A stretch of DNA of 42,415 nucleotides from the NCBI GenBank assembly GCA_938017795.1, contig CALIJZ010000055.1, positions 1 through 42,415 of the forward strand, given 5' to 3'. Below the pieces are notes generated by a model. The model searched no databases. It was not told the DNA's origin and worked only from the letters and a program-made list of their open reading frames with translations. A program made the position numbers and the translations under genes. The DNA comes from an uncultured Bacteriovoracaceae bacterium. GTDB lineage: Bacteria; Bdellovibrionota; Bacteriovoracia; Bacteriovoracales; Bacteriovoracaceae. Of the stretch, positions 32,304 to 40,135 are shown piece by piece (position 1 is the stretch's first letter; each line of letters opens with the position of its first letter).

Positions 32304-33194
32304 ATGGATGTAAGTAAGATCAGTATAGGTGAATTAGAACTTTTTTTAGAAGTAGCTAAGCTAGGTAGCCTTAGAGAAGTCGCACGTAGTAAAAAAATGC
32401 AACCAGCTCAATTATCCAGGACGTTAAAAAGATTAGAGCAAAGAATAGGAAAAACTTTATTTGAAAGATCACACCGTGGTCTCATTTTGACACCACAAGG
32501 ACTTAAATTACGCCAAAATGTTGAAGAAGTGTTAAATCTTTTAGATATAAATATTGATTCTGAATCAAGTAATGAAAATGAAATTAGTATTGCTGCTATT
32601 GGTGCACCAACATTTTTATTAAAAACACTTGTTCTACCAACTCTGAACCAATTACATTCATCGGATACTATTCATAAAAGTAAACTTGTCTCACTGCCAA
32701 ATGATAGATTAATTCTGAGTGGATTAAGAGGCATTATAAAGATTGCTTTTCATGCCGAAAAGTTAGACTGGCCTGATACCTGGTACACGGAGCAAGTTGG
32801 TACTATCAGATCTAAATTGTATGGCTCAAAAAATTTCTTTACCAAAGATACCTTAACTCAAGCAGAAGCAATAAACGAAAACTATATTTATCCCCTCCAC
32901 TGGTCTCCAGAAGGCCTTCGAGAAGGAATTGATAGTTGTCCAGTCAATCTTAGAAGTAGAAAGAAATCTATCGGAGTTTCTTCAGCTGAGCTTGCTATGG
33001 AGCTAATCCACTCTCATAGATCTTTAACATTTCTTCCAACTACTATAATTAGTAAAGACGATGAAAAAATCAAACAAATTAATGTGCAAGGTTGGAAGAA
33101 AACTTCTCAGCCGGTCTATATTAGTGCTCAAATTGACTCTATTAATAAAAGACTTTTTAATAAATTGGTTAAGACAAGTTCTAATTTACTTTAG
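32304..33194 (+). CDS. LysR-family transcriptional regulator
   Basis: A 296-residue LysR-type regulator: winged helix-turn-helix at residues 8-66 (ELELFLEVAKLGSLREVARS, then KKMQPAQLSRTLKRLEQRIG and LFERSHRGLILTPQG), then a 230-residue effector-binding domain with the usual two alpha/beta lobes. Such proteins sense a small molecule and control a divergent gene. It faces the adenylation/TmpA operon across 261 bases that contain a perfect T-N11-A dyad, so it most likely controls that operon and itself. No Shine-Dalgarno sequence is seen; a weak TTGACT/TATCCA pair sits just upstream of the ATG. Confidence 0.9.
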   Translation: MDVSKISIGELELFLEVAKLGSLREVARSKKMQPAQLSRTLKRLEQRIGKTLFERSHRGLILTPQGLKLRQNVEEVLNLLDINIDSESSNENEISIAAIGAPTFLLKTLVLPTLNQLHSSDTIHKSKLVSLPNDRLILSGLRGIIKIAFHAEKLDWPDTWYTEQVGTIRSKLYGSKNFFTKDTLTQAEAINENYIYPLHWSPEGLREGIDSCPVNLRSRKKSIGVSSAELAMELIHSHRSLTFLPTTIISKDDEKIKQINVQGWKKTSQPVYISAQIDSINKRLFNKLVKTSSNLL

Positions 33195-33238
33195 AAAGCT
33201 CAAAAACCCTTGGTGAATTAATGAGCCTTCTATATAAG

Positions 33239-33877
33239 TTATATTCTCTCGATAGTTAAGAATGCAAATGGAATATCCTTAATTGATTGGCTACCGACTT
33301 TATTTAGAATACCTATTCTCCTTTGAGGATGGGTAGGCGAATCTGAAGAAGAATATACTCTACCACTATCTGTTCCAGCATCAATTGCGTATAATAATAT
33401 CTTTTTCTTACGCATAGATTTACCTTGCTTTAAAACCCTTAATTTATTAATCCCTACGACCCAGTCAGGACTAGGAGCAATCATTGAAATCAAAGAAATA
33501 TAAGGGTTCTTCTTATTTACTTTAACCAAAAGACTAACCTCTTCATCTCCATCAAACGCAGTAGTAGTATTATAATTTAAAATTATTTTTTTACTCTGGG
33601 CTTTTTGGATTTCAAATAACAACTCTGCTGGATTACCTGTTTCGGCAACATCCTTAACGCCCTTAGTAGACTTACTTCCTAGAGGAAATAATTGATAGGC
33701 TTTATTATGAGTGACAGCAACAATCGGTGAAAAGTGCGGGTTACTTGGAAAGTATTTTTTACCTTGTACACTTTTCTTAAAATTTCCCTTTATTGTAAGA
33801 CGGTAAGTAACTTCATCGTCCGATGAAAAGCTAAGCATACCAAAAATAATTAATGAGAGATAAATAATCTTTTTCAT
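33239..33877 (-). CDS. Exported spondin-domain protein
   Basis: A 212-residue protein with signal peptide (MKKIIYLSLIIFGMLSFSS) and a spondin_N domain: HFSPIVAVTHNKAYQLF at 48-64, AETGNPAELL at 78-87, SLISMIAPSPDWVVGI at 128-143 (the family hallmark) and DAGTDSG near 168. In animals F-spondin this domain forms a calcium-binding beta-sandwich used for adhesion to matrix or membranes; bacterial members are exported and little studied. The ribosome site is AAAGGAG. Its 3' end is convergent with the LysR gene, so it stands as a one-gene unit. A role in adhesion or surface attachment is possible but inferred. Confidence 0.8.
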   Translation of the reverse strand: MKKIIYLSLIIFGMLSFSSDDEVTYRLTIKGNFKKSVQGKKYFPSNPHFSPIVAVTHNKAYQLFPLGSKSTKGVKDVAETGNPAELLFEIQKAQSKKIILNYNTTTAFDGDEEVSLLVKVNKKNPYISLISMIAPSPDWVVGINKLRVLKQGKSMRKKKILLYAIDAGTDSGRVYSSSDSPTHPQRRIGILNKVGSQSIKDIPFAFLTIERI

Positions 33878-33950
33878 AGTTTTCTCCTTTAAAGAATTAA
33901 ACTATTAAAATATGAAAAGATTATATTGAGAAGACTAGTTGACAGACAAC

Positions 33951-33976
33951 GAGTGTTAACTATTAGAACAACACTC
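33951..33976. repeat. Inverted repeat upstream of the spondin gene
   Basis: GAGTGTT (33951-33957) and AACACTC (33970-33976) form a perfect 7-bp repeat with a 12-base spacer. It lies between the 3' end of the unknown gene ending at 33991 and the spondin gene, so it could be a terminator-like hairpin or an operator. No T-run follows on the minus strand. A TTGACA/TATTAG pair 16 bp apart on the plus strand (33939-33966) could also start an antisense RNA. Confidence 0.25.
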
Positions 33977-33990
33977 ATAAGTACTCAGAA

Positions 33991-35085
33991 CTAGATATTT
34001 CCTTTGATTTCACTAAAATACTTAACAGTCTGATTTCCATTTTTATTGATGATCCATTTTGATAAATCTTCCTTACATTTATCATCATTACATAATGGAA
34101 TACTATATTTTTGGATTACTTCAGATAGCTTCTTATTATTCATTGGACACTTATTGTCGATAGACAACCTAATCATACCTTCTTTAAATTTCTTAAGTCC
34201 ATTCTTACTTGCAAATTTAGAGCAATTTAGACTTTCATCAGTAGAATCATCAAGATATTTCGAAAAATCAATTCTTTTCTCCTTTTGTATTTTCCACTTT
34301 GAGTTTTCACATTTAACAAAAGGACCTAAGTTTAATCCTAACACATCTTCTCTTTTTTGAAGAATATGATTCCAAAATCTCATGCCATTAAAGTTAGCTG
34401 CTAAATCAGCGTATGAAAAAACACCTGTTGCTATTATATTTCCACCCAAAGATGTTTTCTCCATTAATACTCCACGCTTTAGAGTAGTTCGTAGAGACCT
34501 TCCTTTGATATAATGCCATTTAAAATAATGAAAACCCATACCAAATAAATGTTCGAGCTTATCTGTACCTAATATTTTCCCATTAATATTCATCATTGGA
34601 GCTAATGCTAAAGGACTTAATTCAGCACCTTTTTTCCCAAGAATTCTACCATTAAAATATCCCCAATTAGCATATACTGAATCATTTAAATTAATCATTC
34701 TTAAATCAATAATATTATCATGCAAAATATTTTTGGTTAAAATGCCTGAGCTATGATTAGCAAAGTATTTTCTTAATTCTTTATAAAGAGTCATCTCTGA
34801 TTCTTTAGAATCATCACAAGTTCCTAATGAATTTAAAGTTCCGACAGACTTAAGAAGATAGGAATTTGCATAACTATTTATAACTTCTGAAGCCTCCTCT
34901 AAAGGCTTATCTCTATAGGTATAGTGATCAGTCTCAGCGCTGAATAATGTTAAGGAGAAAAGAAATACTATAAAATTTTTCATATTCTTTAATTCTAGCA
35001 ACTTTAAAATGGCTAAATGTCTTGAATGTAGATTTTTCAAAGAGTGCCTAATATATAGATAGATACTCCAATACTCATCTCTCAT
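33991..35085 (-). CDS. Exported protein of unknown function, start uncertain
   Basis: Up to 364 residues. Two starts compete: Met1 (35085) follows AAGGA at a normal distance, but a good signal peptide (MKNFIVFLFSLTLFSAE) begins only at Met35 (34983). If translation starts upstream, the signal has an n-region of 34 residues. The conserved-looking core is GTDKLEHLFGMGFHYFKWHYIKG (about 177-199) then GGNIIATGVFSYADLAANFNGMRFW (about 215-240), a helical, aromatic region with His-containing motifs, and six cysteines in the last 100 residues suggest disulfides. I recognise no family. An exported enzyme or surface protein is likely from the signal and cysteines; the function is unknown. Confidence 0.6.
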   Translation of the reverse strand: MRDEYWSIYLYIRHSLKNLHSRHLAILKLLELKNMKNFIVFLFSLTLFSAETDHYTYRDKPLEEASEVINSYANSYLLKSVGTLNSLGTCDDSKESEMTLYKELRKYFANHSSGILTKNILHDNIIDLRMINLNDSVYANWGYFNGRILGKKGAELSPLALAPMMNINGKILGTDKLEHLFGMGFHYFKWHYIKGRSLRTTLKRGVLMEKTSLGGNIIATGVFSYADLAANFNGMRFWNHILQKREDVLGLNLGPFVKCENSKWKIQKEKRIDFSKYLDDSTDESLNCSKFASKNGLKKFKEGMIRLSIDNKCPMNNKKLSEVIQKYSIPLCNDDKCKEDLSKWIINKNGNQTVKYFSEIKGNI

Positions 35086-35183
35086 AATTTCCTTCTCAGA
35101 ATCAATCTATCCTATTTAATGACATCGAATGTTTGTGAAATGTATCATTAATCTTTATAAATCTAGCCAATCAAGGAGTTACA

Positions 35184-35927
35184 ATGAAATTGCTTATTTT
35201 TTTATTATCTATATCTAACCTAACCTTTAGTTTAACTTTGGAAGAACAAGTCGATCAGCTCTCCCCCGAACAACACCAAAGATTGATGGCAAAACTTCAA
35301 GCTAAGCCATTTGATTCAATTATTAGTGAAGGATTTTTTACTAGAATGTCCTTCAGTATGACAGGAGCTACTCAATGGACTGATCAAAAAAACCTCTATT
35401 CATTTCTAGATCCTAAACATGGAGCCAGTGATGAGGCTGACAAGGCCCAATATGCCAATTTTTCTCTGCTTTGGAAATGTAATGGAAACTTTAGGTATGG
35501 CTTTGGACTTGGAGCAATTAAACTTAGACATAATGAAGAAATTTCTAATGATGTCTTCGAAGAAGTTCGCTTAAATTCAGGTTTTATGCACTTACAAATT
35601 GCACATAATATTAGACTAGGAAAAAGATGGTCTCTCTTACCAACAATTGGAGCGGGTGTAATTGGAGCGTATTATAAGATTAATACTAGTAATGATAATA
35701 CATCTACTACTCATCAAAGAAAATTTAACGGTTATGGATTCAGTGCCAATGGTTCAATATCCTTTAACTATTATTTAAATTCTGTAATAGCAATCGGACT
35801 AGAGGGTGGGTATCACTATGGAAAGATTGATAAGTTAAAAAGAAGTATGTTAAAGGAGCTAACAAATCCTGCTGACATTGACTTAAGTGGTGCTTTTGCA
35901 GGTTTAAGAATTTCTTACAATATATAA
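35184..35927 (+). CDS. Predicted outer-membrane beta-barrel protein
   Basis: A 247-residue exported protein with signal peptide (MKLLIFLLSISNLTFS), a short helical stretch (EEQVDQLSPEQHQRLMAKLQ), then alternating aromatic/polar strands (ANFSLLWKCNGNFRYGFGLGAIK, LQIAHNIRLGKRWSLLPTIGAGVIGAYYKI, ANGSISFNYYLNSVIAIGLEGGYHYG) and a C-terminal strand ending GLRISYNI. Strand pattern and final hydrophobic residue suit an eight-strand outer-membrane barrel; the ribosome site is AAGGAG. It is followed by a shared bidirectional terminator. Function (porin, adhesin or scaffold) cannot be told. Confidence 0.65.
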   Translation: MKLLIFLLSISNLTFSLTLEEQVDQLSPEQHQRLMAKLQAKPFDSIISEGFFTRMSFSMTGATQWTDQKNLYSFLDPKHGASDEADKAQYANFSLLWKCNGNFRYGFGLGAIKLRHNEEISNDVFEEVRLNSGFMHLQIAHNIRLGKRWSLLPTIGAGVIGAYYKINTSNDNTSTTHQRKFNGYGFSANGSISFNYYLNSVIAIGLEGGYHYGKIDKLKRSMLKELTNPADIDLSGAFAGLRISYNI

Positions 35928-35935
35928 ATCACACG

Positions 35936-35975
35936 AGAGCATAAAATAAATATTTAAAAATTTATTTTATGCTCT
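35936..35975. terminator. Bidirectional hairpin terminator overlapping the metallophosphoesterase 3' end
   Basis: A 15-bp perfect stem, GAGCATAAAATAAAT at 35937-35951 and its complement at 35960-35974, extended by A-T and G-T pairs, with an 8-base loop. It sits between convergent genes, and the minus-strand gene ends at 35954 inside the loop, so its last seven codons and stop form part of the stem. Both strands have A/T-rich flanks, so it can end both transcripts. Confidence 0.65.
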
Positions 35976-37099
35976 TCAACTAATTCATTTTTTTTATCAA
36001 ATGTTTCAATATTAATAAATTTATCATTAACTTCAATCAAACTATATGTCGGTTTAAAACGAACTAGGAACTTTGAATATTTATTCTTATATCTCGATGG
36101 ATTCATGATTCCACCAGATGAGCCTCCATTTAGATAAACAATTCCGTCTTTTTCACTACGCTCATACGTATGTACATGTCCACTCAGAACTAGTGGAATA
36201 TTTCCAGATTTTTCGATAATAGGTAAAAGTTTTTTTCTAATATACTTCGTATCTTTAGTAATATGCCCAAAGGTTGAAGAGAATGCAGGGTGGTGAGAGA
36301 CAAGAATAACTTTTTTACTCACTAGTTTCGCTTTTAAACACTTTCGCTCTATCCACTTAAATTGCTCCTGAATTTCCTTTTCACTTAAGTGTTCATAATT
36401 GGTATTATGAACAAGCAGATCTACTTGAGGAAAGCTTAGATATACATTTCCGAGTAAGGAATCAGGCTTAGCTCTAAGATATTTATTGAAATTTTGTGGA
36501 TTCCCCTCTTCTAATTCACCATGATAATCATGATTACCAAGAGCTGCAATCATTGGCAGTTTTTCTAAATACATTCTGGCCAAGTCAAAAAACTTAAGCC
36601 AATGCTCCGAGTTCCCCCCCTTAGAAACTACATCTCCAGCATGCACAGCAAAATTCACATCCTGATCTTCTAACTTATCCATTACAGCTTTTGCTATATT
36701 TCTATGTCTACTATAGCCAAGTCGAGGATTAGACTTGATCGATTGTGTATCAGTAATAAATAAAAATTTTAAAGACTGAGCTTCATCACAAGGGTGAGAA
36801 ATCACTTCCATTTTATGATATTTACTATCCTCAACTTTAACTTCAAAATCATAAATTCTATCACATTTTAATTTACCCACTTTTAGTTTATAAAATTTCT
36901 TTTCTTCAAATCTGTTTTTTAAATTAATGATACTTTGACGGACTTTACTACTTAACTTTACTCGTACTAATGAGGGTGCATTTAGTTCAAAAGCTAAATA
37001 GCTAATATTATTTTTTGAAAAAATAACATATGGTTCAATTTTAAAAATATTTTGAGAAAAACATAGACTACTAAGCAATAGGATCATTAAAAATTTCAT
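35954..37099 (-). CDS. Exported metallophosphoesterase (purple-acid-phosphatase-like)
   Basis: A 381-residue exported calcineurin-like phosphoesterase. An N-terminal fibronectin-like domain (about 20-105) precedes the two-metal site: Asp117 in TDTQ (the usual His is Gln119), Asp156 in AGDVVS, GNHDYH at 188-193, SHHPAF near 270 and GHVHTYER near 308. These motifs and the N-terminal domain match purple-acid-phosphatase-like enzymes, which hydrolyse phosphomonoesters or diesters. The signal is MKFLMILLLSSLCFS. No Shine-Dalgarno sequence is present, but TAAAAT lies six bases before the ATG. The gene's last codons lie in a terminator stem. Substrate is unknown; extracellular scavenging of phosphate or nucleotides is a fair guess. 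Confidence 0.8.
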   Translation of the reverse strand: MKFLMILLLSSLCFSQNIFKIEPYVIFSKNNISYLAFELNAPSLVRVKLSSKVRQSIINLKNRFEEKKFYKLKVGKLKCDRIYDFEVKVEDSKYHKMEVISHPCDEAQSLKFLFITDTQSIKSNPRLGYSRHRNIAKAVMDKLEDQDVNFAVHAGDVVSKGGNSEHWLKFFDLARMYLEKLPMIAALGNHDYHGELEEGNPQNFNKYLRAKPDSLLGNVYLSFPQVDLLVHNTNYEHLSEKEIQEQFKWIERKCLKAKLVSKKVILVSHHPAFSSTFGHITKDTKYIRKKLLPIIEKSGNIPLVLSGHVHTYERSEKDGIVYLNGGSSGGIMNPSRYKNKYSKFLVRFKPTYSLIEVNDKFINIETFDKKNELVEEHKINF

Positions 37100-37167
37100 G
37101 GCTTAATTTTAAATGATCCATCTCAATATTTCTTGTTAAGATTACAAGGGCAAATAAATCCAATTTA

Positions 37168-38850
37168 CTAAAGGTTATCGTAATCTTCTTCTAGTAATCT
37201 TTCAAATACTCTCTGAATCTTACTTGATTCAACCTTTTTACCATCATGATATAAGACAACTGGAGTAAAAGAAAAATTTGTCTTAGAACTAACAGAACTA
37301 ACAGCTTTTTCTGCAACGTGGTCAGGACTTATAGTATATCTTCCAACTGCTTTATCTAAAGGCCAAATTAATTCCTTATCCGTGAAGATAACATAAGCAA
37401 TCTCAGAACAGACAATCGTTTTATCTGTTTCAACATCAAAGTTGAAGTCATAGTCTTTACCGTATTGTTCATTTGCTCGAACGAGATAATACTTTAATTT
37501 TTCTATATAAGCTTGAGAGCCAAGTTTTGGCATGAAATTTGGTCTTACAACTGCCAAGTCATCTACGTTTAAAAAATGCTCTAAAGAATTCACCTGAACT
37601 CCTGGTCTTAAAGCTTCAATAATATTTTTACCATTTAGAATATCTTTTTGAAATTCAGGATTTAAGCTAGACCATAGGCTATTACCTTCACTATCAATCA
37701 TAGATTTCAACTCAGTTTCAGTTCCAATCCACACTGCAACATGCCCCCAATGACCTGGAATAAATTTATCTGTTAATCGAAAAGGAGTTTTCTCTAATAA
37801 TATATCCATAGGTCTTAACTGTGATTTTATATTTTTCACTAGAGATGAAAATCTATTACTATCCATATCAATCATTTTTCCTTTTCTAGTCGCTACAAGT
37901 CCGACTGAGTTTCCAAATGCTTTAGATAATTTACTAGTTACTTTTGATGTTTTGTAATTTAATCGATCTTTAATCGATTTCCATATTTGAGCTTTCTTTG
38001 CTTCCCAAAAAGTTTTACTATTTATTTCATTTCTTTTCGAATATAGATAACTACTTTGAATAGTTGCATCTACAAATTTTTCAAAGCTAGAGACTGGTAT
38101 ACTCATTGTATTCATCTTGGCGATCATTTTATCATAAGTTTCTACTGTTCTAACCATAGACTTGTAATTCCCAAAATCAGAGTATTGATCTTCAACTTCT
38201 TTTAAGAAATTTTCGATCTTTGAATTATCTTTATTGATAATCCTAGATAGTTTTTTTAAGTGACTAAACTGAGAAATTACTAGTGTGTAGTTATCATATA
38301 AAATAAAAGCTGAAGCAAGACCTAACTTAAACTTAAGACTTAAATCTCTTCCATCCTCATCACACATATCAAAATTTAACTGCTCTGATCTATCTCTAAG
38401 CAAATATCTAATTATAAACTCTCCATCTTTAAAAGACTCAGTAAACCAATCGTTACGTTTATATTTTCCCGACAATCTATCTTCAAAAAAATGTACATTC
38501 TTACTTTTCACCTCTGACATATACTTTGCCGGATTTATATAAGAATTATAATATCTTGCTCTCAGTTTTTTATAAGCAAGCGTTCCATCATTGTGAATAC
38601 GACTTAACTCATCACTTGAAATAGCTTTCTCTGGATTAGCAGCTAATTCGCTTAAAAACTCTATTGCAGCTGTTCGCCAACGATTAGTTTCAATAACTAG
38701 GGCTTTGAAATCTTCTATTTCTTTAAATTCTTCAGCACTATAATAATCACCATTAAATGCAACCATTTCCCCAGTAAGATTCAAATCCTTTTCAAGGTTT
38801 TTACTAAAACTAGATAAAGATAAAATAAGACCAATTAATAAAATTTTCAT
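37168..38850 (-). CDS. Exported YiiX-like permuted papain-fold hydrolase with a long helical N-terminal region
   Basis: A 560-residue exported protein (MKILLIGLILSLSSFS). Residues about 20-330 are mainly helical and unknown. The C-terminal part is a YiiX/YebB-type NlpC/P60-permuted papain fold: DILLEKTPF at 349-357, GHWGHVAVWIGT at 367-378 with His370 and Cys481 in VCSEIAY as the catalytic pair, then SPDHVAEKA near 518. This family contains amidases, thioesterases and lipid-hydrolysing members; the exact target here is not known. The ribosome site AGGAG is good. The 70-base gap to the metallophosphoesterase gene suggests independent or loose co-expression. The N-terminal 300 residues probably hold the substrate-recognition or targeting function. 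Confidence 0.7.
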   Translation of the reverse strand: MKILLIGLILSLSSFSKNLEKDLNLTGEMVAFNGDYYSAEEFKEIEDFKALVIETNRWRTAAIEFLSELAANPEKAISSDELSRIHNDGTLAYKKLRARYYNSYINPAKYMSEVKSKNVHFFEDRLSGKYKRNDWFTESFKDGEFIIRYLLRDRSEQLNFDMCDEDGRDLSLKFKLGLASAFILYDNYTLVISQFSHLKKLSRIINKDNSKIENFLKEVEDQYSDFGNYKSMVRTVETYDKMIAKMNTMSIPVSSFEKFVDATIQSSYLYSKRNEINSKTFWEAKKAQIWKSIKDRLNYKTSKVTSKLSKAFGNSVGLVATRKGKMIDMDSNRFSSLVKNIKSQLRPMDILLEKTPFRLTDKFIPGHWGHVAVWIGTETELKSMIDSEGNSLWSSLNPEFQKDILNGKNIIEALRPGVQVNSLEHFLNVDDLAVVRPNFMPKLGSQAYIEKLKYYLVRANEQYGKDYDFNFDVETDKTIVCSEIAYVIFTDKELIWPLDKAVGRYTISPDHVAEKAVSSVSSKTNFSFTPVVLYHDGKKVESSKIQRVFERLLEEDYDNL

Positions 38851-38967
38851 AAAACTCCTAATTCATTGATTTTATGAGACTTTTAACTTTAATAGGCCTT
38901 CTCATCCAATATTTACATTATGTGTCTAAAAAATAGTCTTTTGAGGGTATTGCTTTATAATGAAAAC

Positions 38968-39702
38968 ATGAAAAATTGGATATACTTACTGATCCTTGTA
39001 ATTGAAATTATTGGCTTGTCTCTCATGGATCCCATCACACAAAATTTCGATTATCATAGATTTGCTGATGATAGAACCATTTTAGGAATTACTAATTTTT
39101 GGGATGTAGCTTCAAATATACCCTTTCTGATTATCGGCTCATTAGGGATTTCTTATGTATTGAAAAACTTCAACTCTATTCCATCATCTTATTGCTGGCT
39201 TATGGTTTTTATTGGAGTCTTTCTAGTAGCTCCAGGATCTAGTTATTATCACTTGATGCCTAAGAATTGGACTTTAGTATGGGATAGACTACCTATGACA
39301 ATCGGTTTCATGGCAATCACGAGTGCCCTATTTAGCTATAAGATGGATAAGAAAAAAGAAATTATTGTTCTAACTCTCTGTTTAGCTCTTGGCTTTTTTA
39401 GTATTTGGTACTGGGTCTATATGGATGATCTTCGAGTATACTTCTTTGTTCAACTTACCCCTATTTTATTAGTTCCAATCTTTGCATTTATTGAGAAAGA
39501 CTTAAAAATAGTTAGAAAATACCTACTTGGAGCTTTTGCCTTTTATTTCTTAGCAAAAGTCGTAGAAAAATACGATGTTGAAATCTTTGATCACTTTCTA
39601 CTAAGTGGACATACCATTAAACATCTTTTAGCTGCAGCGGCAACCTATTGCTTCTATAAAATGTGTATTTGTTTCAAAGAGCAAAATTTCAAGAAGGTTT
39701 AA
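38968..39702 (+). CDS. CREST-superfamily membrane hydrolase (alkaline-ceramidase-like)
   Basis: About 244 residues, seven membrane helices. Ser91, His95 and Asp106 in GSSYYHLMPKNWTLVWDRLP and His215 and His219 in GHTIKHL reproduce the S-x3-H, H-x10-D and H-x3-H spacing of the zinc and catalytic residues of alkaline ceramidases (ACER3: Ser77, His81, Asp92, His217, His221). CREST enzymes hydrolyse lipid amides or glycosylphosphatidylinositol. The start ATG (38968) is preferred to an in-frame one 48 bases upstream because the membrane helix begins directly after it, and TATAAT ends six bases before it. It is a single gene, converging with the DUF2177 gene. Substrate: N-acyl lipid is the best guess. 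Confidence 0.68.
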   Translation: MKNWIYLLILVIEIIGLSLMDPITQNFDYHRFADDRTILGITNFWDVASNIPFLIIGSLGISYVLKNFNSIPSSYCWLMVFIGVFLVAPGSSYYHLMPKNWTLVWDRLPMTIGFMAITSALFSYKMDKKKEIIVLTLCLALGFFSIWYWVYMDDLRVYFFVQLTPILLVPIFAFIEKDLKIVRKYLLGAFAFYFLAKVVEKYDVEIFDHFLLSGHTIKHLLAAAATYCFYKMCICFKEQNFKKV

Positions 39703-39707
39703 ACTTA

Positions 39708-40118
39708 TTAATATATTTTGAAAGAATGTATATAAAATAAAATACTTGAAATTAGAGAAAACATTATAGTCCCCCACATCATATCAAGCATAACCATCTC
39801 CCAAGGATAGACTTTTAAAATGGCCCTATTAGTTAGGTCATAAACCCCAAAAACTGTAAAACCTAAGAAAGCTCCACGATAGAATGATTCAAAAAGTGAG
39901 ATAGGAGTTTTAATAACGAAAACAAAGTAATAGAGACCAATACTCATTAGAAGATAAACAAGAATAGCTGCAGGAATCCTTACATCAATCTCATCACCAT
40001 TCATATTCATCATGGGTCCTATTTGATTTTTAAAAAAGCTTCCTGCAAAGAAAAACCAAATTTTTTCAAATCCTATAAAAAGGAAAAAAGTAAGGATAAT
40101 ATTTATAATTGAGTTCAT
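39708..40118 (-). CDS. DUF2177 membrane protein
   Basis: A 136-residue protein with four membrane helices (about 5-20, 48-66, 78-95, 108-130). RGAFLGFTVFGVYDLTNRAILKVYPWEMVMLDMMWG at 82-116 is the core of DUF2177, with conserved Tyr, Asp, Thr and Asn followed by the Asp and Trp-Gly of the last helix. The biochemical role is unknown. It lies 17 bases downstream of the hypothetical coiled-coil gene and may be co-transcribed with it. No clear ribosome site: the sequence before the ATG is A/T-only. Confidence 0.75.
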   Translation of the reverse strand: MNSIINIILTFFLFIGFEKIWFFFAGSFFKNQIGPMMNMNGDEIDVRIPAAILVYLLMSIGLYYFVFVIKTPISLFESFYRGAFLGFTVFGVYDLTNRAILKVYPWEMVMLDMMWGTIMFSLISSILFYIHSFKIY

Positions 40119-40135
40119 GATAAAAATATTAATAT

